Below are positions 39,045-48,258 of a stretch of DNA of 57,190 nt, one piece after another; positions within the stretch are counted from its first letter, which is position 1; the number at the start of each line of letters is the position of its first letter. The stretch comes from Phycisphaeraceae bacterium (lineage in GTDB: Bacteria > Planctomycetota > Phycisphaerae > Phycisphaerales > Phycisphaeraceae), in contig PBAS01000056.1 in the NCBI GenBank assembly GCA_002716625.1, positions 1-57,190 of the forward strand, read 5' to 3'. The translations under genes and the position numbers were made by a program. A model generated the notes under the pieces. The model had not been told where the DNA came from, made no database searches, and saw only the letters and a program-made list of their open reading frames with translations.

Positions 39045-40061
39045 ATGGCAAAATACACGATTCAACAGATCAGTGATCACGTCAATGGCCAGGTCAATGG
39101 GTCAGGTCAGATTCAAATCGACGGTGTCGAGCAAATCACCTTGGCCCAGCCTGGACAGATCACATTTGTGGGCGATCCCCGCCATGCCCATGACTGGGCC
39201 TGCTCAAAGGCTTCTGCCGCCATTGTTAGTTCATCGATCAAACTCGCGCCGGGATCCAACCGAGCATTAGTAGTCGTACCCGACGCAGATCTTGCCATTG
39301 CCAAGCTTTTATCGCTCTTTGCGCCACCCGCCGTTGAACAAGCCGATGGCATCCACCCCCAAACTGCCATCCATCCATCCGCCCAGATCGGTGATCGTGT
39401 CAGTATTGGATCAGGCTGTCATGTGGGACCACGAGTTATCATTGAGAATGGGGCCCGGTTGTATCCAAACGTCACCATTTTTGATGACTCCAAGGTTGGA
39501 TCGGACAGTATTCTGTGGAGTGGTGTTGTCATAAGAGAAGGCTGCACCCTTGGCCGGCGGTGTATCATTCATTCAAATGCCACCATTGGTTCCGATGGGT
39601 TTGGATTCCGCGCCTCTGCTGATGGCAAGGAAATCGTTAAAATACCCCAGATCGGCACGGTACAGATTGGCCGTGATGTAGAAATTGGCGCCGGAACATG
39701 TATCGACCGTGCCAAGTTTTCTGCCACCACGGTCGGAGACCACACCAAAATCGACAATCTGTGCCAGATCGGCCACAACTGTCAAATTGGCCGCCGATGC
39801 ATAATCGTGGGCATGACAGGTATCGCTGGTTCTGTCACCATTGAAGATGACGTGATCATCGCGGGGCGGGTATCGATCCGGGATCACATCACGATCGGTG
39901 CTGGTGCACAGTTGGGGGGCGGCACGATCATCACCCGTAACGTTGAACCAGGTATAAGAATGGGTGGCCACTTTCCAACTTCGCCAGTAACCGCCGCATT
40001 ACGACAGATGGCGACAATACGTAAGTTGCCTGAATTGGCAAAACTACTAAGAGAAGGTTAA
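39045..40061 (+). CDS. lpxD: UDP-3-O-acylglucosamine N-acyltransferase LpxD
   Basis: A 338-residue LpxD, which adds the N-linked acyl chain in lipid A synthesis. The N-terminal uridine-binding domain (YTIQQISDHV, ITLAQPGQITFV) is followed by left-handed beta-helix hexapeptide repeats from about residue 110 to 300. The catalytic histidine lies in the typical CQIGHNCQIG stretch. The ATG at 39045 gives the usual N-terminus; the in-frame ATG at 38976 adds 23 unrelated residues. Confidence 0.95.
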   Translation: MAKYTIQQISDHVNGQVNGSGQIQIDGVEQITLAQPGQITFVGDPRHAHDWACSKASAAIVSSSIKLAPGSNRALVVVPDADLAIAKLLSLFAPPAVEQADGIHPQTAIHPSAQIGDRVSIGSGCHVGPRVIIENGARLYPNVTIFDDSKVGSDSILWSGVVIREGCTLGRRCIIHSNATIGSDGFGFRASADGKEIVKIPQIGTVQIGRDVEIGAGTCIDRAKFSATTVGDHTKIDNLCQIGHNCQIGRRCIIVGMTGIAGSVTIEDDVIIAGRVSIRDHITIGAGAQLGGGTIITRNVEPGIRMGGHFPTSPVTAALRQMATIRKLPELAKLLREG

Positions 40062-40115
40062 CCAAGAGCTTTTCTCTTGCCAAGCATCAAAATGACTGCT
40101 GACCGACCCGACATC

Positions 40116-41426
40116 ATGAACGCCCAACAAACAATTAGTAAACCATTCAGCATGTCCGGCCACGGGTTATTTGGTGGCCACCGAGTGAACGCCACATTCA
40201 AACCCGCGCCCACCAATCATGGCATTGTGTTTGCGCGAACTGATCTCAATGGAATGCGAGTTGCAGCCTCAATTGACAATGTAATCAAGCAGGCCCGCCG
40301 CACGACACTTCAGAGCGGCGTAGTAACAGTTGAGACGTGCGAACACTGCCTCAGCGCATTGGCGGCACTGCAAATCGACAACATCTTAATTGAATTGGAC
40401 GCTGCCGAACTCCCGGGTGAAGACGGTTCGGCGCAACCATACTATGAACAGCTCAACCAAGCTGGCGTGCAGGCAGACAACTCGTCGAAACGGCCCTGCA
40501 TGATCATCAAAGAGCCCGTGGTAGTACGTGAGGACGACGCATCAATCACGGCAATTCCAAGCGATGAACCTGCGATGCATGTACTGTATGAACTGGACTA
40601 CGGGGCTGATTCGCCAATCACACGACAAATGCAGATCTATGACAGTCGCAACGACGATTATGCCAATCAGTTTGCCGCAGCGCGCACCTTCTGCTTAAAA
40701 GAAGAAGCGATGGCATTGCGTGAGGCCGGCCTTTGCACCCATCTAACGGAAAAGGACGTGCTGGTCGTCTCCCATGACGGACCAATCAATAACGAATACC
40801 GGTACCACAATGAGTTGGCTCGACATAAAATTGTTGACCTGATCGGTGATCTTTATTTACTGGGCGCACCGGTACAGGGACGGATTATTGCCTGCAAATC
40901 AAGCCACCGACTCAATCATGCACTCGCACGAAAACTGGCGCAGCAGTTCCATACTGACCATCGACAACAATTGGCACTCACAGAGGGTGTCACCGACATA
41001 CGCTCATTGATGCGTATGATGCCGCATCGGTACCCCATGTTGCTCATTGATCGTGTACTTGAAATTGATGGCACTAATCGAATTGTCGGTATTAAGAACG
41101 TCACAATCAATGAACCATACTTCCAAGGCCACTATCCAACAGCTCCCGTGATGCCTGGCGTCTTGCTGGTCGAGGCAATGGCCCAGCTTTCAGGTGTGCT
41201 CCTCGGCCAAACGCTTGAGCACACTGGGAAATTGGGCATATTGATGAGTTTGGATCGCGTCAAAATCCGAAAGACCGTTACGCCAGGCGACCAACTCATC
41301 ATCGAAGCACAGTGTGTTCGCATCCGTAGCCGCATCGCCCAGACACGGTGCAAGGCGTTCGTAGCCAATGATGTTGCCGCCGAGGCTGAAATCAAGTTTA
41401 TGTTGATTGACGACGATCAGGAGTAA
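40116..41426 (+). CDS. lpxC/fabZ: Bifunctional LpxC deacetylase / FabZ dehydratase
   Basis: A 436-residue fusion. Residues 1 to about 280 are LpxC, the zinc deacetylase that commits UDP-sugar to lipid A: the ligand His77 sits in ETCEHCLSAL, and the HxxxD-type pair in ARHKIVDLIGDLYLLG. Residues about 290-436 are FabZ, the beta-hydroxyacyl-ACP dehydratase, with the catalytic His in MPHRYPMLLIDR and Glu in LLVEAMAQLSG. Such fusions are known in Bacteroidota and in some Planctomycetota. The ATG at 40116 matches the usual LpxC start (TISKPFSMSGHGL); ATG 40092 and TTG 40077 are alternatives. It is followed by lpxA after 23 nt. Confidence 0.95.
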   Translation: MNAQQTISKPFSMSGHGLFGGHRVNATFKPAPTNHGIVFARTDLNGMRVAASIDNVIKQARRTTLQSGVVTVETCEHCLSALAALQIDNILIELDAAELPGEDGSAQPYYEQLNQAGVQADNSSKRPCMIIKEPVVVREDDASITAIPSDEPAMHVLYELDYGADSPITRQMQIYDSRNDDYANQFAAARTFCLKEEAMALREAGLCTHLTEKDVLVVSHDGPINNEYRYHNELARHKIVDLIGDLYLLGAPVQGRIIACKSSHRLNHALARKLAQQFHTDHRQQLALTEGVTDIRSLMRMMPHRYPMLLIDRVLEIDGTNRIVGIKNVTINEPYFQGHYPTAPVMPGVLLVEAMAQLSGVLLGQTLEHTGKLGILMSLDRVKIRKTVTPGDQLIIEAQCVRIRSRIAQTRCKAFVANDVAAEAEIKFMLIDDDQE

Positions 41427-41449
41427 TAGACGGCCATTGCTGTCAACCT

Positions 41450-42289
41450 ATGGCAAACATTCACCCCACTGCAGTTGTAGACCCTAAAGCGCAACTTGAC
41501 CAAGATGTCGAAGTCGGCCCCTTATGCCACGTCGGCCCCCATGTCACCATTGGCACAGGTACCCGTCTGCTGAGCCACGTGACGGTGCTCGGCCCAACAG
41601 TTATTGGCCGCAAGAATAGAATCTGGCCCCAGGCTACCCTTGGTGGCGAACCACAAGATCGCAAATATCGTGGCGGACCAACCCAGTTAATCATCGGCAA
41701 CCATAACGAGATCCGCGAATCAGTCACAATCCATCGTGGTACTGAAAATGATGAATCGGTGACAAAGATCGGCAACAACAATTTGGTGATGTGCTACAGT
41801 CATATCGCACATGATTGTGTCATCCATGATCGGGTCACCATTGCCAACGGTGTCGGGCTGGCTGGACACATCCATATTGAAAGCGACGTGAATATTGGTG
41901 CCGAAACTGGCGTCCATCACTTTGTTTCCATGGGACAACATTGCTATGTCGGTGGCATGAGTCGCCTCGTTCACGACGTACCTCCCTATATGATTGCCGA
42001 GGGCAGCCCAGCCCGGGTGCGTGGAGTTAATCTAATCGGGCTGGCGCGACATGAATTCCCCACCGAGACCATCGGGCGACTCAAGACTGCCTGCAAACGA
42101 TTGTTCCGCAACGGCGACAATGGTGTCGGCAATATCACTCAGGGTATTACCGAGTTGGAAACGGAATTACCGGACGACCCACATATAGCCAATCTGATTC
42201 TTGCAATTCGTAATTCAGTCAGCGGCATCCACGGCCGATATCGGGAAGGTCTGCGGCAGGATGACCGACGCAAGCCACCCACAAATTGA
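41450..42289 (+). CDS. lpxA: UDP-GlcNAc O-acyltransferase LpxA
   Basis: A 279-residue LpxA, the first acyltransferase of lipid A synthesis. It begins with hexapeptide repeats (IHPTAVVDPKAQLDQDVEVGPL), contains the catalytic region CYSHIAHDC and the substrate-specificity segment HRGTENDES, and has a helical C-terminal domain (RLKTACKRLFRNGDNG). It ends the cluster bamA-skp-lpxD-lpxC/fabZ-lpxA. Confidence 0.95.
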   Translation: MANIHPTAVVDPKAQLDQDVEVGPLCHVGPHVTIGTGTRLLSHVTVLGPTVIGRKNRIWPQATLGGEPQDRKYRGGPTQLIIGNHNEIRESVTIHRGTENDESVTKIGNNNLVMCYSHIAHDCVIHDRVTIANGVGLAGHIHIESDVNIGAETGVHHFVSMGQHCYVGGMSRLVHDVPPYMIAEGSPARVRGVNLIGLARHEFPTETIGRLKTACKRLFRNGDNGVGNITQGITELETELPDDPHIANLILAIRNSVSGIHGRYREGLRQDDRRKPPTN

Positions 42290-42427
42290 ATGCAGATCAA
42301 ATCCCGTCTAACCATTCAAGTGTTGGGACATAATCGCATGAAGTGCTCGATGACCAGGAAGCCAAGTAGACCAGGTGAACCGACGGCAAAGGCTGCAGCA
42401 CCGACAAATATTGCAAGGAACTGACGC

Positions 42428-42443
42428 CCGGTAAAATTACCGG
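42428..42443 (+). terminator. Hairpin between lpxA and the epimerase gene
   Basis: CCGGTAA-AA-TTACCGG is a near-perfect palindrome of 16 bp, flanked by CTGA and TCAG that could lengthen the stem. It lies about 140 nt after lpxA and 48 nt before the next gene, so it could be a terminator or an operator of the epimerase. Confidence 0.35.
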
Positions 42444-42491
42444 TCAGATTGCGGTACAGTTTGATTGCGGCGATTTATAGCGAGCCAACTG

Positions 42492-43466
42492 ATGCCAGAT
42501 AAACCAATATTGATCACGGGGGTTAGCGGCTTCATCGGCAGCACCCTCGCTGAAGCACTTCTTGAACGCGGCGACCAGGTTGTCGGGCTTGATAATTTTA
42601 ATGACTTCTATGACCCTGCACGCAAACGGGCTAACCTGGAAGCATTTGAGAATCACGACAACTTTACCCTTTACGAAATCGACATCTGTAATTCCAAGGA
42701 AGTTAAATCTATCTTCCAGCAAACAAACCCGCGTAAAGTAGCCCACTTGGCGGCCTATGCCAACGTGCGTTATTCCGTGGGCCGTGCCGAGTTGTATACC
42801 CAGGTCAACACTCTTGGATCGACGTATCTGCTTGAAGCAGCACGCCTGTCGGATGTCAACGCCTTTATTTTCGCCTCAACGTCGTCAATCTATGGCGACA
42901 CCCAATCGTTGCCATTCGTAGAAACCAGTTCCTGTAACACACCACTGGCCCCCTATCCAGCAAGCAAGAAAGCGGTAGAGGTGATGGGATATACCTACCA
43001 CCACCTTCACGGCCTTAATTTTACTGCATTGCGTTTTTTCAACGTCTATGGACCACGAAACCGACCGGACACAATGCCCTATATCGTGACCGACCGCATT
43101 GTTCGCGACCAGACGATTACGCTATTTGATGAAGGAAAAATGAAACGCGATTGGACTTATATAAGCGACATCATAGACGGAATCGTCTTGGCACTTGATC
43201 ACCCTACTGGCTACGAAATTATCAATCTCGGCCGTGGTGAACCTGTACAGGTTTGTGATTTTGTCAAGATCATTGAACAACTCATCGGTCGATCAGCTGA
43301 TTTGAAAATGATTTCGGCTCCTCCAAGTGAACCCGATACCACATTTGCCGACATTAACAAAGCAAAATCGCTTCTTGGCTACAATCCCCGGACCTCTCTC
43401 ACTGAAGGTCTCGAAAGCTTTTGGGCATGGTACCGCGATCAAACACCCCCCCAAAAAAAAATTTGA
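42492..43466 (+). CDS. NAD-dependent nucleotide-sugar epimerase (UDP-glucuronate 4-epimerase-like)
   Basis: A 324-residue extended short-chain dehydrogenase/reductase. It has the NAD-binding TGVSGFIGS near the N-terminus, the catalytic STSSIYG and YPASKKAVE (Tyr-x3-Lys), and FFNVYGPRNRPD plus KRDWTYISDI, which match UDP-glucuronate 4-epimerases best. It would supply UDP-galacturonate or a related sugar for surface polymers. The ATG at 42492 is used since a TTG at 42465 adds nothing family-like. The 3' end of the gene runs through C7 and A9 tracts that encode the last residues. Confidence 0.85.
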   Translation: MPDKPILITGVSGFIGSTLAEALLERGDQVVGLDNFNDFYDPARKRANLEAFENHDNFTLYEIDICNSKEVKSIFQQTNPRKVAHLAAYANVRYSVGRAELYTQVNTLGSTYLLEAARLSDVNAFIFASTSSIYGDTQSLPFVETSSCNTPLAPYPASKKAVEVMGYTYHHLHGLNFTALRFFNVYGPRNRPDTMPYIVTDRIVRDQTITLFDEGKMKRDWTYISDIIDGIVLALDHPTGYEIINLGRGEPVQVCDFVKIIEQLIGRSADLKMISAPPSEPDTTFADINKAKSLLGYNPRTSLTEGLESFWAWYRDQTPPQKKI

Positions 43467-43566
43467 GCGGCAGTGCCTCAGTCAAAATCACCATCCCCAC
43501 AGCCGACCTTCATGAACCAGCCGTTCGACGGGAAAGGCACCGAGCCACTTTGCCACAAGGCTGATA

Positions 43567-44568
43567 CTAGGCTCCTTCTGGGCTGACCTTGGTCGGATCT
43601 GGACGATATAGTCGCGTGTCTAAAGCCCAAACCTTCTCGGTAAAATGGCCGCCCAACTGCTGATCTAACCCTGCCTGCCGACCCGTTGCCTCTAATGCGA
43701 TCTGGAGTTTGGCATCGACATTATCGATCAAGTTCACAGCAATTGCCTCAGGTGTTGCAGGCACTTTCAGTGCACCAAACTCCGCCTTGCCATGATGCGA
43801 AAGAATAATATGGCACAGGACCCGCAGGATCGGCTCCGGAACGATAGTTCCACTCGATGCACAGGCCTTCGCTTTCTCCTGTAACCAAACGACTCCACGG
43901 GCAATATGCCCCACAAGTTGACCGTCCTCGCTATAGGAAAAACCCATTTCCCATGTCAATTCAACACATTTACCCAGATCATGAATAAACAGACCGAATA
44001 AAATGATCTCACGATTTAGTTGCGGATACAGTGGACAGAGCACATCGGCCAGGCGTAGAACATTGAGGGTATGTTCGAGCAACCCGCCGATAAATGCGTG
44101 GTGGATTGTCATGGCCGCAGGTGCGCGACGAAACTTCTGCATGAGATCCTGATCATTAAGGTACCGCTGAGCCAATGCCGCAAGTGCTGGGTGTTTGATG
44201 GTACTCAACCTTTGACTGACCTCGGAAAACATCTGATCAATATCATGCTTTGTCGTGGGCAGAAGATCGGTCAGTTCTTCGTCCGTCGGTTCTACGGAGC
44301 AGATTTTCTGAATGACAATCTGCATCTCACCTTGATATGGCTGTGTTTGTCCTTCCAGGTGAACAAAACCATCTGTCGGCAGTGTGTCAAATAGTTCCTG
44401 AGTTGCATTCCACATTCTCCCAGGTGTTCGACCAGAACGATCGCCCAAAAGACATTTAAGATACGGCTTGCCGCCTCGTGTCATTCCTAACTGGCAGTTC
44501 TGCAATGCAAAAATATCATCAACAAGCTCATTGGGCTTGAGATCTACGATTAATGTACGTTCAGCCAA
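43567..44568 (-). CDS. YhaM-like 3'-5' exoribonuclease (OB-fold plus HD domain)
   Basis: A 333-residue protein with an N-terminal nucleic-acid-binding OB-fold (residues about 15-100: GKPYLKCLLGDRSGRTPGRM, VHLEGQTQPYQGE) and an HD hydrolase domain with HHAFIGGLLEHTLNV, FIHDLGK and ILSHHG. This layout is that of YhaM, a 3'-5' exonuclease acting on RNA and single-stranded DNA. Length is close to the family norm. It lies 32 nt after the end of... the gene downstream of Trm112 on the same strand, suggesting cotranscription with the Trm112-like gene. Confidence 0.85.
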   Translation of the reverse strand: MAERTLIVDLKPNELVDDIFALQNCQLGMTRGGKPYLKCLLGDRSGRTPGRMWNATQELFDTLPTDGFVHLEGQTQPYQGEMQIVIQKICSVEPTDEELTDLLPTTKHDIDQMFSEVSQRLSTIKHPALAALAQRYLNDQDLMQKFRRAPAAMTIHHAFIGGLLEHTLNVLRLADVLCPLYPQLNREIILFGLFIHDLGKCVELTWEMGFSYSEDGQLVGHIARGVVWLQEKAKACASSGTIVPEPILRVLCHIILSHHGKAEFGALKVPATPEAIAVNLIDNVDAKLQIALEATGRQAGLDQQLGGHFTEKVWALDTRLYRPDPTKVSPEGA

Positions 44569-44600
44569 TACGGAGCCCCTTCCTGGTAGATAGGATCGGA

Positions 44601-44849
44601 TTATTGCGGTATCTGCTCTTTGTACTTCTCTTTGAAATCATCCAGTGAGTCGACACCATCGGGCAGTCTCGCTTCATCGATAAGCAGAACCGGAATGCCA
44701 TCATGAATCGGATAACGCAAACCACCGATTTGGCCGACCAGAACATCACCCTCCTGCCGCAGGGATGATCGCGTCAGGGGGCACACGATAATCTTAAGCA
44801 GTTCCGGGTCAATGGTCGCAGCCGGACTTGCATCTTCTTCTCGGGTCAT
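44601..44849 (-). CDS. Trm112/UPF0434-like small protein
   Basis: An 82-residue protein of the Trm112/YcaR group: LLKIIVCPLTRSSLRQ followed by LRYPIHDGIPVLLIDEARLP. Relatives act as activators or chaperones of methyltransferases. Only one cysteine of the usual zinc-binding set is left here, so metal binding is probably lost, as in many bacterial members. It precedes the YhaM-like gene with a 32-nt gap. Confidence 0.85.
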   Translation of the reverse strand: MTREEDASPAATIDPELLKIIVCPLTRSSLRQEGDVLVGQIGGLRYPIHDGIPVLLIDEARLPDGVDSLDDFKEKYKEQIPQ

Positions 44850-45159
44850 AATTCAGCCTTTCGTACTCATACGCCGGTAATTTTTACAGCATGGTCCCTA
44901 ATGGCCAACAACCACCCATAGATTAACAAGAAGAACCGGCCGAGTCGGCTGTGAGGAATACGCATCGTGGCTTACATGCCATGAATGAAAATCAGGAAGT
45001 GTGTAAAAACACATACGAAGACCGTACATCACGGGACACAGGCCCAGTCCATTCACCTCCGTCAGTTTTCACAAAATCAGATGCCCAATGCAATGGTACC
45101 AAAGCCGATTTCGCCGATCGGATGGCCCTTGGTCCCCATATGGCGCCAGTACACCTCAC
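44850..45159. other. Intergenic region, 310 bp, downstream of murA
   Basis: Lies between two minus-strand genes. It holds the small ORF coupled to murA (listed separately) and the upstream region of the Trm112-like gene. No hairpin with a T run or strong promoter was found. Confidence 0.4.
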
Positions 45160-45163
45160 TCAT
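45077..45163 (-). CDS. Possible 28-residue ORF coupled to murA
   Basis: An ATG overlaps the murA stop codon (ATGA) and opens a 28-codon frame, MSEVYWRHMG...ALGI. Overlap of this type favours coupled translation, but the peptide is unknown and has no other support. It may be chance. Confidence 0.2.
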   Translation of the reverse strand: MSEVYWRHMGTKGHPIGEIGFGTIALGI

Positions 45164-46464
45164 ACAGGTGACCGGTCCACACGCTCGATCTGGGCCCCTA
45201 GCTTCTGCAGGCTAACCTCCATCCGTTCGTAACCACGATCCAGGTGGTACACACGGTTGACGATGGTAACGCCCTTGGCTGCCATACCAGCCATGACGAG
45301 ACTTGCCGACGCCCGCAGGTCATTGGCCATCACCGGCGCACCGCTGAGATGCCGAGTACCACCAATGAGCACCGTTGACCCACTACGCACCAGGTTCGCT
45401 CCCATCCGCAGCAACTCCGCCACATGCCGGAAACGATCAGGAAAGATCTTCTCTGTAATAATCGAGTTGCCATCCGCCAGACATAGCAATGCCATCATCT
45501 GCGCCTGTAGATCCGTCGGAAATCCCGGATGGGGTTGAGTGACGACCTGCACTGGTTCAAGACGACGCGTAGAAGCGACATGCACGGTCTGACGCATGCC
45601 ATCATTGCCAGCATCGCAATCGGCCATCGGTTCTAACTCAACACCAACTTCAAAAAGTCGGTCCATTACAGCCGCCAAGGAATCGATGGGGCAGTTTTCT
45701 AGAATAATATCACCATTGGTAATTGCAGCTGCCATGATATAGGTGCCGGCCTCTATCCGATCCGGAATGACCGTGTGCTCAGCGCCACCGAGTTGGTCAA
45801 CCCCATCGATCACAATTCGCGGTGTTCCGGCCCCCTGAATCTTTGCACCCATCTTGTTTAACAGACAGGCCAAATCAGCAATTTCCGGTTCACAGGCTGC
45901 CGAATCAATGATGGTCTGTCCCTTGGCAAGTGTTGCCGCGCTCATCACGTTGGCTGTCCCTAGAGCCGTCGAACCAAACGGGCCACCCAAGAATACCCGT
46001 CCACCCCGCAACTGTGACGCCTGTGCCGTTACATAGCCTTGCTCTAGACGAATATCCGCGCCCAATGCCCGCAAGCCACGCAGATGCAGATCAACTGGAC
46101 GATCACCGATATCACACCCTCCAGGCATGGACACCCGTGCCTTGCCCCGGCGTGCCAACAAGGGACCCAAGACACAAATACTGGCCCGCATTGTGCGAAC
46201 AATGTCATAATGTGCTTCACTCTTTGTTTGATCACAAACACTCAACCGGAGTCCTTGATCGGGATCCCGCTGTACCTGGCATCCCAGTGTTCCAAGCAAC
46301 TGCCCCATATTGCGTAGATCTGCCAGATCAGGCACATCATGAAGGACCACAGGCTGGTCGGCGAGTAAAGTCGCAGCCATCAAGGGCAGAGCCGCATTCT
46401 TGGCTCCATGAACCCTTAATCGGCCACGCAGTCGCGTGCCACCTTGAATCACAAATGCATCCAT
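45160..46464 (-). CDS. murA: UDP-N-acetylglucosamine 1-carboxyvinyltransferase MurA
   Basis: A 434-residue MurA, the first committed enzyme of peptidoglycan synthesis, adding enolpyruvate to UDP-GlcNAc. The catalytic and fosfomycin-reactive Cys117 is present in PGGCDIGDRPVDLH. Other family motifs include HGAKNAALPLMAA and AQMMALLCLADG, and the protein has the usual length. The ATG at 46464 is preceded by a GTG two codons upstream (46470) that could also start. It is divergent from apt. Presence of MurA and MurJ shows that this organism builds peptidoglycan. Confidence 0.96.
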   Translation of the reverse strand: MDAFVIQGGTRLRGRLRVHGAKNAALPLMAATLLADQPVVLHDVPDLADLRNMGQLLGTLGCQVQRDPDQGLRLSVCDQTKSEAHYDIVRTMRASICVLGPLLARRGKARVSMPGGCDIGDRPVDLHLRGLRALGADIRLEQGYVTAQASQLRGGRVFLGGPFGSTALGTANVMSAATLAKGQTIIDSAACEPEIADLACLLNKMGAKIQGAGTPRIVIDGVDQLGGAEHTVIPDRIEAGTYIMAAAITNGDIILENCPIDSLAAVMDRLFEVGVELEPMADCDAGNDGMRQTVHVASTRRLEPVQVVTQPHPGFPTDLQAQMMALLCLADGNSIITEKIFPDRFRHVAELLRMGANLVRSGSTVLIGGTRHLSGAPVMANDLRASASLVMAGMAAKGVTIVNRVYHLDRGYERMEVSLQKLGAQIERVDRSPV

Positions 46465-46560
46465 GGACACGTTTTCTCAGAAGCTTCGTGGATTGGCAAA
46501 CACCGGCATGACCTGACCGTTCATGGTAAAACTCTACCTTCGGCTTTATGGAGTGAATTC

Positions 46561-47076
46561 ATGGACTTTAGCAAGCTCATCCGCGACATCCCCAATTGGC
46601 CCAGGCCGGGCATTTTATTCAAAGACATCTCACCCCTGCTAAATGACCCAAGTAGCCTTGCCATGGCGGTCGAACAGATGGCCAACCCATATCGTCGCAT
46701 GGGTGTGGACCTGGTTGCTGGCGCTGAAAGCCGTGGATTCATCTTTGGTACTGCGTTAGCACAGGTGTTGTCTGCCGGTTTTGTTCCCATTCGCAAACCC
46801 AACAAGCTGCCATATCGAACTATTTCAATTGAATACACCTTGGAATATGGTACCGACAAGCTTGAAGTCCACGAAGATGCTGTTCAAGCTGGCCAGCGGG
46901 TACTGCTGGTTGATGATCTGCTGGCCACAGGCGGAACAATGCAAGCCAGTTGTAATTTAATCCAGCGGCTCGGTGGTGACATTGTAGGTATTACGGTCTT
47001 AATTGAACTTGCTGAATTGGGCGGCCGACAGAAACTTGAACCCTATGGCAATATCCATGCCGTGCTACAGCTTTAA
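46561..47076 (+). CDS. apt: Adenine phosphoribosyltransferase
   Basis: A 171-residue Apt that salvages adenine to AMP with PRPP. The start IRDIPNWPRPGILFKDISPLL is family-typical and the PRPP motif VLLVDDLLATGGT is near residue 115. GGAG lies 8 nt before the ATG at 46561. It is followed after 35 nt by a CAAX-type protease. Confidence 0.96.
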   Translation: MDFSKLIRDIPNWPRPGILFKDISPLLNDPSSLAMAVEQMANPYRRMGVDLVAGAESRGFIFGTALAQVLSAGFVPIRKPNKLPYRTISIEYTLEYGTDKLEVHEDAVQAGQRVLLVDDLLATGGTMQASCNLIQRLGGDIVGITVLIELAELGGRQKLEPYGNIHAVLQL

Positions 47077-47111
47077 TCTTTTGACGCTGGCAAACTTGGC
47101 CAACCCTCGAT

Positions 47112-47912
47112 ATGACTGATCTGGCGCAACCATCGGCCCGAAGTTCGAATACCGAGTCCTACTGGCTCTGTGCACAGGCACCGCTGCAGGCTCTCATTTT
47201 CCTGGCGCCATTAGCCTTATTCTATGAATTGGGTGTTGTTTTATTGAATGCTCCAAATGTGCGTACAGCAATTGGAATTGCCCCATTTGAAAATCTGGAT
47301 AGTGCGCTTAAAGCAAGGCGGCATCTGTTTGACCTATTCGAATGGTTGGGATTCGGTGGTTATTACCTCCCGGGGCTGATGCTGGTCATCGTATTGCTCT
47401 CATTACACTTGGTGCGGCGAGATCGCTGGCAATTTCAGCCGCGGCTGTATTGGCTGATGTGGGCCGAATCCCTTGCGCTGGTCCTGCCGCTTTTCGTCTT
47501 CGGGTTAGTCATGGCGCGATTCTTAATCCCGATTCTAACTGTAGGCGAACCGGGACCCGGACCACATGTCCTGGATCGGATCGTACTTAGCGTTGGCGCC
47601 GGGATCTACGAAGAGATGGTGTTCCGGCTCATGGCTATTGCGTTGCTCCACGGATTAATTGTTGATTGGCTGAAAATTGATGGCATCTGGGGGCCGATCT
47701 GTACAATTTTTATAACCGCACTCGCATTTGCCTTCTACCATTTCTCCGAGACAAATCCATTTTCCGTCAGCTACATGGTTTTTTACACGATCGCAGGAAT
47801 TTACTTCGCTGGCATTTACCTCCTCAGAGGCTTTGGCATCGTGGTCGCGGTACATGCCATCTACGACATTCTGGTTGTCGTCATGGATCTACAACTAAAA
47901 TATGATCAGTAA
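47112..47912 (+). CDS. CPBP family intramembrane metalloprotease (CAAX-type)
   Basis: A 266-residue integral membrane protein with about seven hydrophobic segments. The CPBP/Abi motifs are present: EEMVFR near residue 160, FAFYHFS and the third motif VAVHAIYD. Members cleave within the membrane or serve as protease-like helpers in immunity to self-produced peptides. Substrate unknown. It may be cotranscribed with apt. Confidence 0.85.
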   Translation: MTDLAQPSARSSNTESYWLCAQAPLQALIFLAPLALFYELGVVLLNAPNVRTAIGIAPFENLDSALKARRHLFDLFEWLGFGGYYLPGLMLVIVLLSLHLVRRDRWQFQPRLYWLMWAESLALVLPLFVFGLVMARFLIPILTVGEPGPGPHVLDRIVLSVGAGIYEEMVFRLMAIALLHGLIVDWLKIDGIWGPICTIFITALAFAFYHFSETNPFSVSYMVFYTIAGIYFAGIYLLRGFGIVVAVHAIYDILVVVMDLQLKYDQ

Positions 47913-48258
47913 CCGCCCCATGCAGAACGCGGTGCAATTGCGAACATCCCTGCTTTTTTAACCCCATCTCTGCGCTTCATACCTCATGTGACCAACGATT
48001 CAGCATACCCCCAAACCAACCCATGCGAGCATCCATACAGGCGTCCTTCCACCACTTAAAACCACCTAATCGACCAATACCCGCGCCTTCAGCGGGGGGA
48101 TCTGGACCTTGTTTTAATCAATACAGGTAGAAGCATAACCATAGTCCGTCAATCATTTGCAACTGATCAAAGTTGCGTAGCCATGACCATCTGATTTGAA
48201 CCGAGCCGTTCAGACGCTACGATTAGTGACCTAATATTTTTCTTTTGTGGACCCAATC
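47913..48258. other. Intergenic region, 346 bp, upstream of cysC
   Basis: Contains a short GC-rich hairpin candidate (CCCGC-GCCTTCA-GCGGG near 48085), a GCAACT/AGTTGC pair near 48160 and a candidate promoter. A CTGC-TTTTTT near 47960 could end the protease transcript. No coding frame looks real. Confidence 0.35.
48196..48223 (+). promoter_or_regulatory. Candidate promoter of cysC
   Basis: TTGAAC (48196-48201) and TACGAT (48218-48223) are spaced by 16 nt. Transcription would begin about 28 nt upstream of the ATG at 48259. Confidence 0.35.

Noticed and set aside
48185..48205. GATTTGAACC, similar to a tRNA T-loop complement
   Set aside because: No matching acceptor, D or anticodon stems can be drawn around it.
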